From assembly GCA_038030265.1 (NCBI GenBank), contig CM075943.1:5208001-5272000 (forward strand): a stretch of 64,000 bases of DNA, given 5' to 3'. Source of the DNA: Corythucha ciliata (taxonomy: Eukaryota; Arthropoda; Insecta; Hemiptera; Tingidae). The notes below the pieces were generated by a model. It worked only from the letters and a program-made list of their open reading frames with translations. It was not told the DNA's origin and did not search any database. Below are positions 1 to 11,934 of the stretch, one piece after another; the stretch's first letter is position 1; each line of letters opens with the position of its first letter. The translations under genes and the position numbers were made by a program.

Positions 1-430
1 GTGGAAGGGTTTCTGCGATAAGCTCAAGTTCTATAACTTTTTAATGTCACTATCACTGTTAGTTTCCACCCGTCCTCCCCATCAACATGTGATTTAATTT
101 GGGGCGGACGGTTGGAAAAGGATATTCCTAGGAACCCTGAAATCTTACCGGACAGGCCCCCTGTAACAGTTCGTTTGAGTAAATGCCTAATGTTACCGGA
201 CTCGTCGGTGTCTGCGTGAATTTCATTCCCGGACCCAACAAAGCCTACTAAGAGGGCAAATGACACGATTTCGCAAATCAATTTTGTTTGCATCGGTTAT
301 AAACAAATATAGAATTCTTTTTCTAACTTGATCCGTGGAAAACTCCTATGAACGGCAAACCCACAGCCTCAAATGCAAACATGAAGGTGAGTCATGGATC
401 AAAAACTGCAATGCACGAATTTACCTAACA
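1..430. other. Non-coding stretch, nothing recognised
   Basis: I see no plausible gene, RNA gene or repeat structure here. The short open frames have no recognisable domain. Confidence 0.5.
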
Positions 431-559
431 ACATAGGCATAGCCAGAGGGGGGCAGGGCTAGACAGCTGCCCTCCCCTAGACTCAAAAATTCAGATTCAG
501 TGGAACAGTTGTCCACCCCTAGATGCATTCTGAAAGTAAAAATCTTTCAGGATAATCAC

Positions 560-735
560 ATTGTGCTTCGTCGGCGCTCACTAAAAAAATAATTTCACGG
601 ATTTCACTAATAAAAAAAATAAATTTCAACGGGTTTTGTCATTTACAAAACGGAAATCGCAAGGGTGACATTATTCAAAGACCAAATTCGCCGTTTTTGC
701 GTCCTAGAATACCATTTTCGCAGACAGGCGCGGAT
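560..735. repeat. Type 6 degenerate array
   Basis: Loosely repeated blocks of the form CCAATTTTGCGG / TTTTTCGCACTAA, spaced about 30-40 bp. The repeats are strongly diverged. No coding potential is seen. Confidence 0.4.
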
Positions 736-779
736 TCAGTATTTGCTAAAGAGAGGTGCTAGAGAAATGCTGTGGTTCG

Positions 780-1580
780 CTCTACTAAAACTGGTTTGAC
801 AGCCTTTTCACTGCCTAAAAATAGTTAAAACTAGCTATTTACACTATAAAAACAGCTAAAGTAACTAAAGTCACGCCCAAAAACACAAAACTGTCGATTC
901 GCGTTTTGAAAATGGCTAAAACTGGACTTCACGCGCCCTAAAAATTGGGGGTGTCTGGTGAACTTCTGAAAATTCCTAAAAAGATCATGTCTACCGCCCG
1001 GAAGTAGCTAAATCGACCATTCGTGCGCTAAAATTGATCAGACTGGCCATTCTTGAGCCAAATATGACCATAATGCTCGCTTTTGGCTTGACGGACTAAT
1101 CAAGCCCTGAAAACGGCCAAAATGACTTCACGTGTCCTGGAAATGCCCCAAAAGATGATTCCTTCCCTGAAAATGGAAAAATCGACAATTTGCGCACCAG
1201 AAATAGTCAAACTTCATGGCCTTGGCTTGATGGACTAGGTATTTGAGCCCTGAAAATGGCAAAACTGACGAGTCGTGTCTTTAAAATGGCTAAAATTACT
1301 ATATTTGAGCCCTAGAAATTGCCGAATTTACTTTACGAGCTCTAGAAATGGTTTACCCGACGAATCGAGCTCTAAAAATGTCTGAACAAGTGACTCCTGC
1401 CCTGAAAATGGCAAAATAGACCATTCGGAGCGCCGAAAACGGCCAACCCGGCTGTTCTCGCCCTTTGACAAAAGACGTACTGTTCGCTCCTATATCTGGA
1501 AAGACTGACTTTATGCGCCCTAAAAATGGCAATTATTCCAGCCTTGAAATCGTCAAAACTGACTCTATGTGCCCTGAAAA
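780..1580. repeat. Type 1 degenerate array
   Basis: Over twenty imperfect units built around AAAATGGCTAAACTGAC followed by a variable spacer such as TATTCGCGCCCT, with a period near 30-36 bp. Units differ by point changes and small indels, so this is an old array. The same type recurs at 14.2-15.2 kb and 17.4-17.8 kb. Confidence 0.7.
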
Positions 1581-1584
1581 GCTG

Positions 1585-1790
1585 TGCCCAACAAATTAAA
1601 ATATCAATTTTGAAGTAAAATATTCAGTTTTGAGGTAAAGTGATATTTTTGGGATGGAACCGCAAGTTTCAGAGTAAAATCTTCAGTTTAGGAACGTTTT
1701 TGGGATGAAATCGTAAGTTTTGGAATTAAAACAGTTAGTTTTGGGGTGAAATGGCCAGTTTTGTATTAAAGTCATCAGTTATGGGGCAAC
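1585..1790. repeat. Type 2 degenerate array
   Basis: Units around GTAAAATCGTCAGTTTTG with a period of about 20 bp. It ends just before the inverted-end motif at 1794. The same type recurs at 3.4-4.1 kb. Confidence 0.6.
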
Positions 1791-1929
1791 CATGGGCGTA
1801 GCTAGCGGGGGGCAGGAGCGGGCAGTTGCCCTCCCCTAGGATAAAAAGCGCAGATTTCGTGGGGCAGCTGATCACCTTTAATGACTAAAATCCAGCATAA
1901 AAGTTTCGCTGTTTTTTTTTGTTTTTGTT

Positions 1930-2280
1930 TTTTTGTGAAAACCGAATTTCGCACACGACAAACCTCTGCCTCGCTGAGCAACCAGCATCTCTGATTTCGA
2001 CTATTAAGACATCATTTTTACTGATACTTCATTAAAAAAAAAAAAAATTCCCTGATTTGGCTAACAGAAACACAAATTTCTTGTACTAAGCTCCATAAGA
2101 CCAATTTTGCGGATTTTTCACACTAAAAAAGACCACATTTTCGCTTATCGGTTTCACCGAAAATCCAAAATTCGCGGATGTTTGTTGCTGACAAACCGAT
2201 TTCGAGGGTCGGCTTAATTTGGAAACCGATTTTGCTGATTTTTCGCACTAGGATCCCATTTTCGCAGGTTCGACGGGCAA
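1930..2280. repeat. Type 6 degenerate array
   Basis: Blocks alternating GCGGATTTTTC/GCACTA with ACCGATTTTGC and CCATTTTCGC. It lies immediately inside the left end at 1794. No coding potential is seen. Confidence 0.45.
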
Positions 2281-2658
2281 TTTCGAGTGTTTTGGCTAGG
2301 TCAAACCGTGCTTGGCCCGCTCTGTCATCCAGACTGGTGGGAGAGGAAATGCGAGCTCTGCTTACCGTCTTAGGTCTAAAATTTGAAGTTTAAATCCGAA
2401 AGTATCACTTTTCGGGGGGGGAGAAGTTTCAGTTTTTCGTCATGAAATCCGAAATAGAAGGCTACAAACGACAGTTTTCCAGCAGATATTTTTGACGGAT
2501 TGTGGCCGTTTCTGTGCAAATTTAGTCTCTGATGACCATGAATTGACGCGATTCTCACCTCCAGGATCCTGTTATCAGCCTGCGAAAGGGCAACGGTACA
2601 TCTGATTGTTTCGCCAGTGAAGCTGCTCACATATCAATCAATCAATCAGTGGGCCCGT

Positions 2659-2675
2659 ACTCGGCCATGCCGAGT
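2659..2675. repeat. Short perfect hairpin
   Basis: The arms ACTCGGC and GCCGAGT flank the three-base loop CAT, giving a perfect 7-bp stem. It follows an ATCA tetranucleotide run. Function is unknown; it could mark the end of a small repeat. Confidence 0.4.
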
Positions 2676-2759
2676 CGAGGGCGCCAATGCCGTAGTCTGC
2701 TCATACGCCATATCCATCAGGCGTGAATCCAGTTTTTCTCAAGAGTAGTTACACATAGT

Positions 2760-3330
2760 TTTTCCCCGATTTTACTCGTGAAAGAGCACTGTTTTTAGCC
2801 TCGAATTGACGTTTTCCTTAAGTTTAGCTGAAACTCAGTGCTATTTCTCAATTTTACCTTGAACTAGCCCATTTTCTTCATTTTAGCCATGAAAAGGTCT
2901 CAAAAAACCGTAAAATAACGCATTTTTGATTTAATATTTCAATTACGGCCAGGTCTGGGCATCGCCTAACCGCGAATTGGTGCGTTCTGTCAAGTTCAGC
3001 CGCAAAAGAACAATTTTTCCTCAATTTTACCCGCGTGAATGAGCTCTATTTCTCAATTTTAGCCGCAAATGAGTGATTTTGCTCAACTCTACGTTGAACG
3101 AGCAGTCTATTTGTCAATTTTAGCTGTTAAAAGAGCTCTATAAACCGTGAATTAGCGCATTTTCTTAATTTCGTCTTGGATTTTGCATCGCAAAACCACC
3201 AATTAGCGTGTTTTTTTTCAATTTCAACCGCGAATTTTAACCTTGAATGGGTGTTTTTCCTCAGTCTTTAGCCGCAAAATGTTCTTTTCTGGATTTCATC
3301 CGCGAACGAACACTTTTTCTCAAGACGTGC
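2760..3330 (+). repeat. Type 3 degenerate array, plus orientation
   Basis: Repeated CAATTTTAGCCGCGAATTAG-like units with T-rich spacers (TTTTTCTC), period about 30-38 bp. This is one of at least eleven blocks of this type in the window. Confidence 0.65.
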
Positions 3331-3414
3331 CCCCCTCTCCCCCTACTGTGGATCCGTGCCCATCTGGCTGCCCACCCCTTGATCACGGACTGGCTACGCC
3401 CCTGGGGGCAACAC

Positions 3415-4085
3415 GTCAACTTTGGCGTGAAATCGTCTGATTTGGTATAAAATCGTCACATTTGCGATGAATTTGTCATTTTTTGTTGTGAAATCACCTG
3501 TTTTCAAGGCAGAATGGTCTAAAATCACCCGTTTTGAGGAAAACTTGAGTTAAAGTGTGACATTGTCAGTTTTGGAGTAAATTATCTAATTTTGAGGGGA
3601 AATTGTCGTTTCGGGTGTAAAATATTCATTTTGAAATGGAACAGTAAAGTTTAGTCTTAGGTTAAAATCGCCAGTTTTGTGGTAGCATCTTCATTTTGAG
3701 GGGGGGGGGGGGCACGTCAGACATGGCCAGGAATTATCGTTTTTTTTTTTTGTTTTTTTTTTACTAAAATCGCCAATTGAAGGATATAATCGGCAGTTTT
3801 TAGTACTGAGTGGTCTGTTAATCGTAATTAAGATCATTTTTTTTTTTATCCGTTTTGGGTTAAACCCGCCATTTTTAGGCGGAATTCACCAGTTTTGGGG
3901 GTGAAGACTTGGATTTTAAAAGTTGTGCTGTGAAATTTTTAGTTTAGGTGTAAACACTTCGTCTTTGGTGTAGAAACGTCAGTTTTGAAGTAAAATATTC
4001 AGTTATACTAGAGTCAAATATTCAGTTTTTTTGTTAAAAAACGTCAGTTTTGAGTTAAAACCCGTTATTGTTTGGTTAAAAAATG
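3415..4085. repeat. Type 2 degenerate array
   Basis: Many copies of a GTAAAATCGTCAGTTTTG-like unit with a period near 20 bp, interrupted by G and T homopolymers. It lies between the right ends at 3400 and 4430. Confidence 0.6.
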
Positions 4086-4439
4086 TTTAATTTTTACGTC
4101 TCTCAGACAAGACGTTGATGAAAAGACGGTCACCCTGTATATTTGAATGCCAAGTAACGATTTCCGGGGAAATCGAATTGTCTGTTAATAGAAAAAGTCT
4201 GAATAGAATTGTCAGTTTTTGGATAGAAAATCAGGAATAGAAGGCTAAAACAGATAATTTCCGAACGAAGATGTTAGTTTTTGATGGATTACGACCCTTT
4301 TTTGTGAAAACTCAGTTTCCGGGGAAGAATTTGACGATTTATTGCGCTACCAGATCTTTTGTTGGGGTCTCTAGTTTCCATAACGCCCGATATATTCTGC
4401 CCAGCCCTTGGTCAAGGGCTAGCTACGCCCCTGCCTAGG

Positions 4440-7400
4440 AAGGTGTTTTTAAAAAAAGTAAAATTATACAAGATCACTGTAGCACAGGTCTTGGAAAACG
4501 AAGTGAATAAAAATATATTACCGACACTAAAGGTTCAATAATAACTATAAGTCCGAGAAAAAAAGTCAACAGACGAGGGATAGACTTGGGGAGAATGCTA
4601 CTGAGTTCATTGGAGCGATAGTAGAACTGGTAAAGTGGTGGTAACCTGCAAGAGACTCTAGCGCAGTGAAGCGATAGAAGTGACGTATATCGTTGGGCAA
4701 ATTTGGAATTCGGATTCAGCACACCTGAAACCATTAAAATCAATCATCAAACTTAGTCCCGGAGTTTTTACCTCCCAAAACTACCCGCTTCCTCGACTCC
4801 AACTCGATTCGAAATTAAAGCGAATTTCAAACTCGATAATCGAAGCCAAATTAAATTACTTTAAAATGGGCTCATAAATAGAAAAAGTAAACATGCATTG
4901 CCGTGCAGTATTTTACATTTTAGTAAGTGAAATTGTTTGATTCACGAAACAATTAACTATTTGCCCATGTCGTGTAGGCAGTTTCACAACTGCTGCCTCT
5001 CCGAATTAGTGTTTCTCGAGGTGAAACAATTTTTGGTCTCCGATTTCAAAAATTCAATTTTTTTTTAATTCCGTTTTATTATGCAACAACAACTGAATCT
5101 AAAATTTGAATAAGTAATTCCGTGTTGGATAATTGGTCCTAAAACTTGACCTCCAACTCCGGCAGTGAGCCTCAGCTGCTGCAGTGACAACAGCCTTTTG
5201 TCATTCATTTCAACGAGCTGCTTGCACGAATTTTCATCGTTTCCTAGGAGACTATCGTACTTGGCAAGTCACGCATGTGTGTGCCAAGGTACTTTTGTGA
5301 ATAGACAAGAAACAAGCAAAGTAAACTTGCTACTTGCCGAACATTCGGTACTTGGCAAGTAGCGCATGTGTGTGCCCAGCTTAACGATTTTGCCTTTCCA
5401 CACTTTTTACTTCAATATGCATGATAAAAGAAGTGTTATTTAAGTTCATATTGTTTAACTAATCGATTTTTGGATGGAAGCAATCGGGCTAAGTGCTTTG
5501 CCCTAATAAAATGACTAAGTTTTTCACTGACGAAGGCTTTTGTGTGAGCCGAAAACTGACTTCAAAAAAATCTCGTCAGCCTCTGAAAGTATACCAACCT
5601 TCCCCACCTGAGGAAATGAAAATACTGCGCGTGAAAGCGGTGAAGACTGGTGAGGGTTACGGAATAGAAAAGTTCCTGTCTAAACAGGCCAAGATAAAAA
5701 AAAAACCTTTCACCCCCCACCACTCACACCAAGGTGGCACACAATTCTCACATTTCGGTCTGCTTTGAAATCTATTATCTCGAAGTAAAAATCTCACTGT
5801 GTTTCCGATATCAGTCAACGCGCCTTCCACTTTCGAAGAGAGAAACTTTTGTCGAAAAAGCTCCTCTCCTGGGGGTTCCTTTTTCCCGTTTCCTTCCAAA
5901 TCTCTTTATATATATATATATAAGGTCGAGGTGGTCGAAGCGAATGGAAAAAATTGTAAAACAACTAACAAGATTTTATTTCTCTCTCTTTAAAACGCTA
6001 TAGGGTGGAAAATACATTAAAAAAATAATTTTCACCTTCTGAAAATTATTGTTTATGAAGTCTTTTTTTTTATCGACCCCTCACGCAGCAATATCTCAAG
6101 ACTTTAGCAGGCTTTTCTACGTCCATCATAGCGGCAATTTAATGTTCTACCACCCCTTTCCATTCCCCCTCCTTGTCTTCTTCGTTATCCTTTCATTCAA
6201 CGAGCCTAGGCTATTACATTAAGTTATATACTGTAAGAAAGATGATGGGAGTTTATGACAAGCGTAAAAATATACTTTTTTAGGAAAGAAAAATGTAAAA
6301 AAGGAGTGGGATTTGCCCCTCACTCACCCCCTAACCCACTTTCAATAATTTTGTTGCTCTCGGGTAGGACTTTGAATGCGGTGTTTTTTAACGAGTTCTC
6401 CAACCCCCCCCCCCACCACCACCAACCACCTCCGCGACCATCCTCTTATCTGATTCTCGAGCTCGTCCTCTTTAAACGAAAGCGTGTGTAACGAGTGGTT
6501 TATAAGTAGGAACTGACTATTTTGAGCGCCCGCTGAGTGTGATAGAGGACCTAAGTAAATAAATAAGTTAAAAAAAAAAAAAAAAGTCTGACAATCGACT
6601 GAAGAGGCAAACCAATGAGGGTGGGGGGACGTAAACGTTGTTATTTTACTTTTCCTCCGTGGTTCCTTTTGCTGGGCAAATAAGACTTATCCAACATGTG
6701 GGATGATTGAATGGAAGGGGTGGAGAGGGTAGGAACTCGAGAGAGACGTGTTTATTTTATAAATAATAGAGGGAGCTAGAGAAATACATAAAAAAAAATG
6801 GTCACTTTTTCTCCCCTTTCGTTGGAATAGTGGTCAGGAGAGGGGATACACAGTGAGAGGAAGTTATTTCTCTCAATTCCTCTTTTTATTTTATATGACG
6901 TTTGATTCGTACCGGTCAATAAAAAGTGAAGATAACTGTACGACAAGTCCATTCTATATCGTCGGAAAACACCGCCCTGCGGAGAACAATGATTGGGAAA
7001 AACTGATCGTTTTACTCCGCTGAAATAGGAAATTAGACCCTAACACTGTTCGTTATGAGCAGTGATGGCAAACCGGAGAGAATTGTTTTTGCAAAAAAAA
7101 AGGTTTATTTTACCTTTTCATTCAACGCAAAAACGCGTAACGCTGTCCCTTCAAAAATACAATTAAACGAGGCGCAGGTGATTGAAGTCACTCTCTGTCA
7201 GTATCGATGGATAGGTGGAAAAGTGGAGGGAATTAGTTATAAAGAATGAAGGGAAGGGAGGCTGAAATTTTCAAATGCACTTAACATGATTGTATGATTG
7301 ACTGAAAATGATAAAAAAATCATCCTCTCTTACAATAATCTAACTATAAGTACTATAAATACTGAATAAATAACATTAAATACTTTATTTCACGAAGTTT

Positions 7401-8660
7401 TCTCTTCGGAATTGATATTACAATAAAATTGTATTGACCTCTTAGCCCTCCCCTCCAAAAGTTAGCTCACTCGGAAAATTGAAAAATAAACCCCCCTCCA
7501 CCAGCCTCTGACCAACTCCACCACTCCCAAAATAACCCCGTCTGTCCACCATCAAAAAGACAATAGCTGCAGACGTTCTTAAATGAAAACAAACATTTTC
7601 CAGAATAGCCCCCAACCCGTCCTCCCCCCTCCACCGTTACTTCTTGCCGAAAATATTCACGCAGAGCATTATGATGAGATCTTTCAAGTCTTTTGGAGCA
7701 TAAAAGTGGACATCAAAAGTCCTTTTTTTTTGGACGGAGAGCCTCTCTCACTCACACACTCTCTCTCTCTCATGGAAGACTGTGACCGCTCTTAAAAGGA
7801 CGACGGGCAAGGATATCTTTTTTACAAATTGCGTCGTTTCGTCGGAGGTTTAATCAAAAGCGTTGTAAAAAAAGAAACAAAACTTGTTTTTTTTTCTCTC
7901 TCTTAAAAAAAAAAAAAAAAGAACGGGGGAATTGTTGGAGGGTGGGCCCTGAGAAAAATAAATCGCCCCGCGCGTGAAATTTTATTCTTATCTATTATTA
8001 AACGGACCAATGGAAAAGCTTATAAAAAAGAAAAAAATTACTTGAGCATGAAACTACTACTCCACCCCCCCACCATCCCTCCCACAACAACACCACATTT
8101 TTTTTTTTCTTTCTCCTTCATCCCTCCTCCCCGCCACCAAACCCGGTGACTATCTCTCTAAACATTTTCGATTGATTTCATGATGTGTATGTGGTGGGGG
8201 AGGAGGGGGTGAAAAAGAAGAGCTGACGTTCAGTAATGTTTTCTATTTTCCCCATTCTCGTTATTATTATATAGCGGCACAATCTTTAGGAAACGAATAC
8301 ACGTACACGCGAAAACCGTCTTAAAACTTTAAAAAACCTGCCAATCATAACTTTCGCTTCCAAATATAAAAAAGGAAATACCCCGGTTGAGAAATGGTGT
8401 GTGGTAGGCGGTCGTTGGTGGGGGGGGGGGGTCTAAGGTTGGATGTCTGACATATAATTCGAAAAATTCAAAGCCTGTCTGAAAGTGCAATTATTAAACG
8501 AAGAGGTTAAGGGAACAATTTAGCGGTTTTTGAAGAATGAAGTAAATTGTTTATTGGGTCGGGATGAACTAAAAAAACGGATGATAATTGAAACCGAAAA
8601 GGCGACGGTTCACGATTGACGCTGATTTGTACCAAATTCATGTGATGTGTAAGCTGCGTT
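4440..8660. other. Non-coding stretch with simple repeats
   Basis: No gene is supported. It contains pyrimidine tracts, a TA run near 5905-5922, A and T homopolymers, CT-rich runs near 7740-7770, and a ~32-bp direct repeat (5257-5288 and 5348-5379, both beginning GTACTTGGCAAGT). Open frames are short and low-complexity. Confidence 0.5.
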
Positions 8661-8739
8661 AGGCAGGGCCGTAGATAGAATATTCGGGCCCGAGGATACA
8701 ACTCAATAAAGGGCCCTTACACAGACCCCGCTCACCCTG

Positions 8740-8950
8740 AATCAGTACCTCAACCACAACAAAGCTCGCCAAACCACGGCAAAGCACCAAACCAAAGTGA
8801 AGCTTCCAACCACAGCAAAACTCGTAACCACAGCAAAGCTCCAATACAACAGCCAAGCCAAGCAAATATCAAAACTACAGTAAAACCCAAACCACAGTAA
8901 AGCTCCAAGCATAAAACGCTCTAACCACGGCAAAGCTACAAATCACTGCA
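8740..8950. repeat. Degenerate AACCACAGCAAAGCTC repeat
   Basis: About ten imperfect copies of AACCACAGCAAAGCTC with short spacers. They generate spurious reverse-strand frames rich in W, V, L and F. This is a local minisatellite not seen elsewhere in the window. Confidence 0.6.
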
Positions 8951-9036
8951 AAATCCCAAATAACACAGTATAGCTCCGCAACCATAGGGAAATTCAGATC
9001 ACAAAAAGTTGAACCCGAAGTAACGCTTTCACCACA

Positions 9037-9165
9037 GTTAGTGATGCACGAGCGGAGGGTCTCGGTCTCGTTGTCGATCATGAAATGTCAGTCTCGGTCT
9101 CAATCATGAAAAGTCGGTCTCGTCTCGGTCTCGGTCTCGAAAGTCTCGGTTTCGTCTCGAAAAGT
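9037..9165. repeat. GTCTCG-rich block behind a TAGTGATGCACGA motif
   Basis: The segment opens with TAGTGATGCACGA and then repeats GTCTCG, interleaved with ATCATGAAA. The opening motif resembles the terminal consensus of some hAT transposons, but no matching inverted end or 8-bp duplication was found. A hAT-derived fragment is only a suggestion. Confidence 0.3.
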
Positions 9166-9648
9166 TAAAGGCGCGAATTCAAAGTATGTGTGATATTAGT
9201 GACGAGTGATCCTATTCTCGCCTCAATGATTACAGATGACGACGATAGATGAATTTATACTTTGCTTTCCTTCCTTGGTAGCTCGTGGCACAAAGGGAGA
9301 TAAGTGATACACTACTGATTAATGACCAAAGAGCTTTGTAATTGCCCCAAAATAGAATCGTGCCTTTAAAACAAATGTCACACTGAGAACGTGAAAGGGG
9401 AACAGTTGGGAATTCAACGAGATCAACTCAAAATCTCGCACATGCAGGGGCGTAGCGTGATATTTTGATGCCCGGTGCGGTGGTCATGGTAGATGCCACC
9501 CCCCCCCCCCACCAAACCATAAAAACAAAAAAAACGCGAGTATCGGAAATCATCCCAGGGCTCAGAGTAGGGAAAAACGTCAGGGTTCTCGGGAAAATTT
9601 TCTCCCAAAAATCGTATTCGATTTAGCAGGGAAGGACCATGACCTATT

Positions 9649-9665
9649 TTAACACTCGCATTACC
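9649..9665 (+). repeat. piggyBac left TTAA target site and 13-bp terminal inverted repeat
   Basis: TTAA at 9649-9652 is followed by CACTCGCATTACC at 9653-9665. It matches 11 of 13 bases of the inverted terminus at 12643-12655. TTAA duplication is the hallmark of piggyBac-superfamily insertion. Confidence 0.85.
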
Positions 9666-10047
9666 AAGAAAAAGAACCCCCTACTATTACCGACTTGGCC
9701 ATTCTGGCTATATCGTATTTGTGCTGTGTTTGGAGTACTCTTTTGGTGTTTAAAGTGCAGTAAGTGTATGGAATGCAGATATTGAATACTTCTTTTGCTT
9801 CTAAGTTCTCACAAGGGAAAATTTGTGAAAAATAAGGTGGGGGGGGGAAGTTTCTGACTGCTTACTTTTTCGTTCTCTCAGCCCTTTCTTTTCTCTTAGG
9901 CCATTTCCTGGAGTATTTCCAGCATTGCTGTGAGAATCTTGAGGATAAAGTTCATAAATAGCTCAGATTCTAAGTATTTTCCGCAAAAAATGGTGGTTTA
10001 TTAAAAAATTAAAGGAAAGAAACAATAAAAATAAAATTTTCATCAGT

Positions 10048-11619
10048 TTAATTTTCGACGCACGAGTTGCATAAATAGGAGTGCTTTATTTCACTCGTAC
10101 ACTTTTTGCACACTCTTTTTTGGCATTTATAGCACTGTCCCGTGCTGTGGTTGTTTTTACAGTGTTTCCTCAGCTGGCAAAACTCCCGGTTTTTGTGCAT
10201 TGGTGAATTGGCCTCAGTGAAATTGGTATTCGGGACGTATGGAATAGTTACTGTTTGCCTTTGAAGTCGTTGAGCAGCAGTCAGTTCTTCAGCCAGCCTT
10301 TGCAGATATTTTTTTCTCGATATATCCAGTCCGGTGACTTGTTTAAATACGACGTATGCATTGATTCCGCAAAGATCGAGAGTATTGAAGAAGGAATGAA
10401 CTGGCCATCTCCGTGATGCAGCTTTCACAGAATATTTTCTGGCCATTGCATCCACGATATCAACGCCATATTTCGTGTGGTTGTAGAAGTCGACCGTTTC
10501 GGGTGTTTTCTTCTCATTGCTTTTGATAGAAATATTAGGATGCATCGTGCTCAATATCAGGACATTTTTTTTCTTTTTACCCTGATTGACTGTTAGGGTA
10601 GCGTTATCAGCCTTGTAAAGCTTGCAGTCATACAGCTGGGTTTTTGACGTCTTTATGTCTCCAGGTATTTCCCTGCGAGCCTTATTTACTGTGCCGACAA
10701 TGCTGGTCTTTTTTTCCTTCAACCTCCTAGCCAAGCTTATGGAAGTGAAAAAATTGTCGGTTGTGACGTTTCGACCTTTTAGCAAATAAGGCTCGAGAAG
10801 CTTCATCACGACGAATTCGGAGAGACGTTCGTCAGAAGCTCGACTTTCGTCTTTGCCCAAGTAAGGGAACCCGTTGATAACGTACTTTGAGTCGACATCG
10901 ACTGCTAGCCAATACTTCTGCCCGTATTTGTCAGGCTTTGAAGCTATATACTGCGTAAACGGACACCGTGCTTTGGACGGGAACAATTGTTCGTCAATTG
11001 TGATATTGGCTCCAGGTCTATAAGCGGCAATAGAATTCTCGACGAACCGGTCCCAAACTGACGAAAATAAAGCAAACTTATCAGCCTTCAGGCGCTCTCT
11101 GCGAGAGGATTTCACGTCGAATCGCTTAAAGCGAGATATTTCGAGAAATCTACAACGCGACATTGTTTCTCCGCAAATGGGAAGCCCCCAAGAATTGGCC
11201 CAAAGTTCAACCACCGACAAATTACTTCTCCCTGACACACCGCGAGCATATAACAGACCGATGTAACTTTCGAGTTCCACTATTTCGAGCGTCCACGAGT
11301 CATTACCAGTCACTCTCCGCGCTTCGACCTCAGTACATTTCTTTATGTGAGATAAAACTGTATTGTCCATGAAAAGACGCCATGCACTCAAGACGCTATC
11401 TTCACTTATATTCCTTTTGGCGTACGATGTTGGCCCAGGAATTTCGCGTAGAACGTTTTGCGAATCACGCCTACCTTGGTCTGAAGGACCACTGAGGTCA
11501 ATAAGTTGCCACTTCGTTCCGTCGGGAGCGACAAGAACATTTTCGTTATTTTGAGAGCCCTGGGTTTGGGGCTGTGAAGTCTCGGCAAGTGCTGGAGCTG
11601 GAGATCCTTTTTTGGCCAT
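10048..11619 (-). CDS. piggyBac-like transposase, main exon (523 codons from ATG)
   Basis: It encodes a cut-and-paste transposase of the DDE_Tnp_1_7 (piggyBac) family, which excises and inserts DNA at TTAA. The frame is open for 523 residues. Visible landmarks: the N-terminal region with LYARGVSG and WGLPICGETMSR; a first catalytic aspartate in TIDEQLFPSKARCPFTQY near residue 210; a second in VTTDNFFTSISLARRLKEK near 290; a third in KYGVDIVDAMARKYS near 385; and a C-terminal cysteine/histidine-rich zinc-binding tail (CQLRKHCKNNH, CYKCQKRVCKKC, CNSC). The ATG at 11617-11619 is probably not the native start. An exon-2 extension upstream (to 11683) lies in another frame, and the shift falls at the A6 run (11608-11613 on plus). 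Either one A is missing or a shortened product is made from this ATG. Confidence 0.9.
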   Translation of the reverse strand: MAKKGSPAPALAETSQPQTQGSQNNENVLVAPDGTKWQLIDLSGPSDQGRRDSQNVLREIPGPTSYAKRNISEDSVLSAWRLFMDNTVLSHIKKCTEVEARRVTGNDSWTLEIVELESYIGLLYARGVSGRSNLSVVELWANSWGLPICGETMSRCRFLEISRFKRFDVKSSRRERLKADKFALFSSVWDRFVENSIAAYRPGANITIDEQLFPSKARCPFTQYIASKPDKYGQKYWLAVDVDSKYVINGFPYLGKDESRASDERLSEFVVMKLLEPYLLKGRNVTTDNFFTSISLARRLKEKKTSIVGTVNKARREIPGDIKTSKTQLYDCKLYKADNATLTVNQGKKKKNVLILSTMHPNISIKSNEKKTPETVDFYNHTKYGVDIVDAMARKYSVKAASRRWPVHSFFNTLDLCGINAYVVFKQVTGLDISRKKYLQRLAEELTAAQRLQRQTVTIPYVPNTNFTEANSPMHKNREFCQLRKHCKNNHSTGQCYKCQKRVCKKCTSEIKHSYLCNSCVEN

Positions 11620-11934
11620 TTTCCCAGACGAAATGGCTTTTTTGACATTTTTTTGTTCTTAGGCTCTGCAGTGTTGGCCTCGCCTGAAAATTTTAGTGAA
11701 AAGGGTCTCAATATAAGGGCTCAAGTTATTGTGCAGAGGTCATCTCCAATCCAACCTGATGCACTAGGGCCTGAAGCTACAAAATCTTGCGATATTTGCC
11801 TTGAAGTTCCACTATTTTGGCTCGTTTCTATAGCCGACAGCTTAGCTCTTTTTGGCTCAATATCTTCATGTTTTGAAAAAATAAACCCTGGATATCAAAA
11901 AAATAAACGTCGAAAAAAATGGGGCTCAACTTAC

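Larger units (their letters stand above)
436..4430. mobile_element. Nested pair of sequences with inverted GGGCGTAGC-type ends
   Basis: Two similar left ends lie at 436 and 1794. Both start with a GGC(A/G)TAGC(C/T)AG motif, then a run of G and CAG, then TGCCCTCCCCTAG, and similarity continues for about 80 bp. Two similar right ends lie at 3390-3400 and 4418-4430 in inverse orientation and share a reverse-strand block resembling AAGGGGTGGGCAG. The 13-bp termini at 1794-1806 and 4418-4430 are perfect inverted repeats; those at 436-446 and 3390-3400 match at 10 of 11. The interior holds no ORF, only array types 1, 2, 3 and 6. I infer non-autonomous transposon-like units carrying minisatellite-like cargo. 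The superfamily is unknown and no target duplication was identified. Confidence 0.5.

Noticed and set aside
780..1580. Possible CRISPR-like array
   Set aside because: Repeats are degenerate and spacers are not uniform or distinct, with no cas genes and a eukaryotic context. It is a minisatellite-like array.
2641..2700. Possible tRNA or tRNA-derived SINE head near the ACTCGGC hairpin
   Set aside because: No cloverleaf, A-box/B-box pair or acceptor stem could be assembled; only one 7-bp hairpin is present.
8507..9081. Overlapping W/V/F-rich minus-strand frames resembling membrane segments
   Set aside because: They translate the AACCACAGCAAAGCTC minisatellite; hydrophobicity is a by-product of the repeat.
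9037..9165. Complete hAT element starting TAGTGATGCACGA
   Set aside because: No opposing terminus, transposase or 8-bp duplication could be found, so only a weak repeat call was kept.
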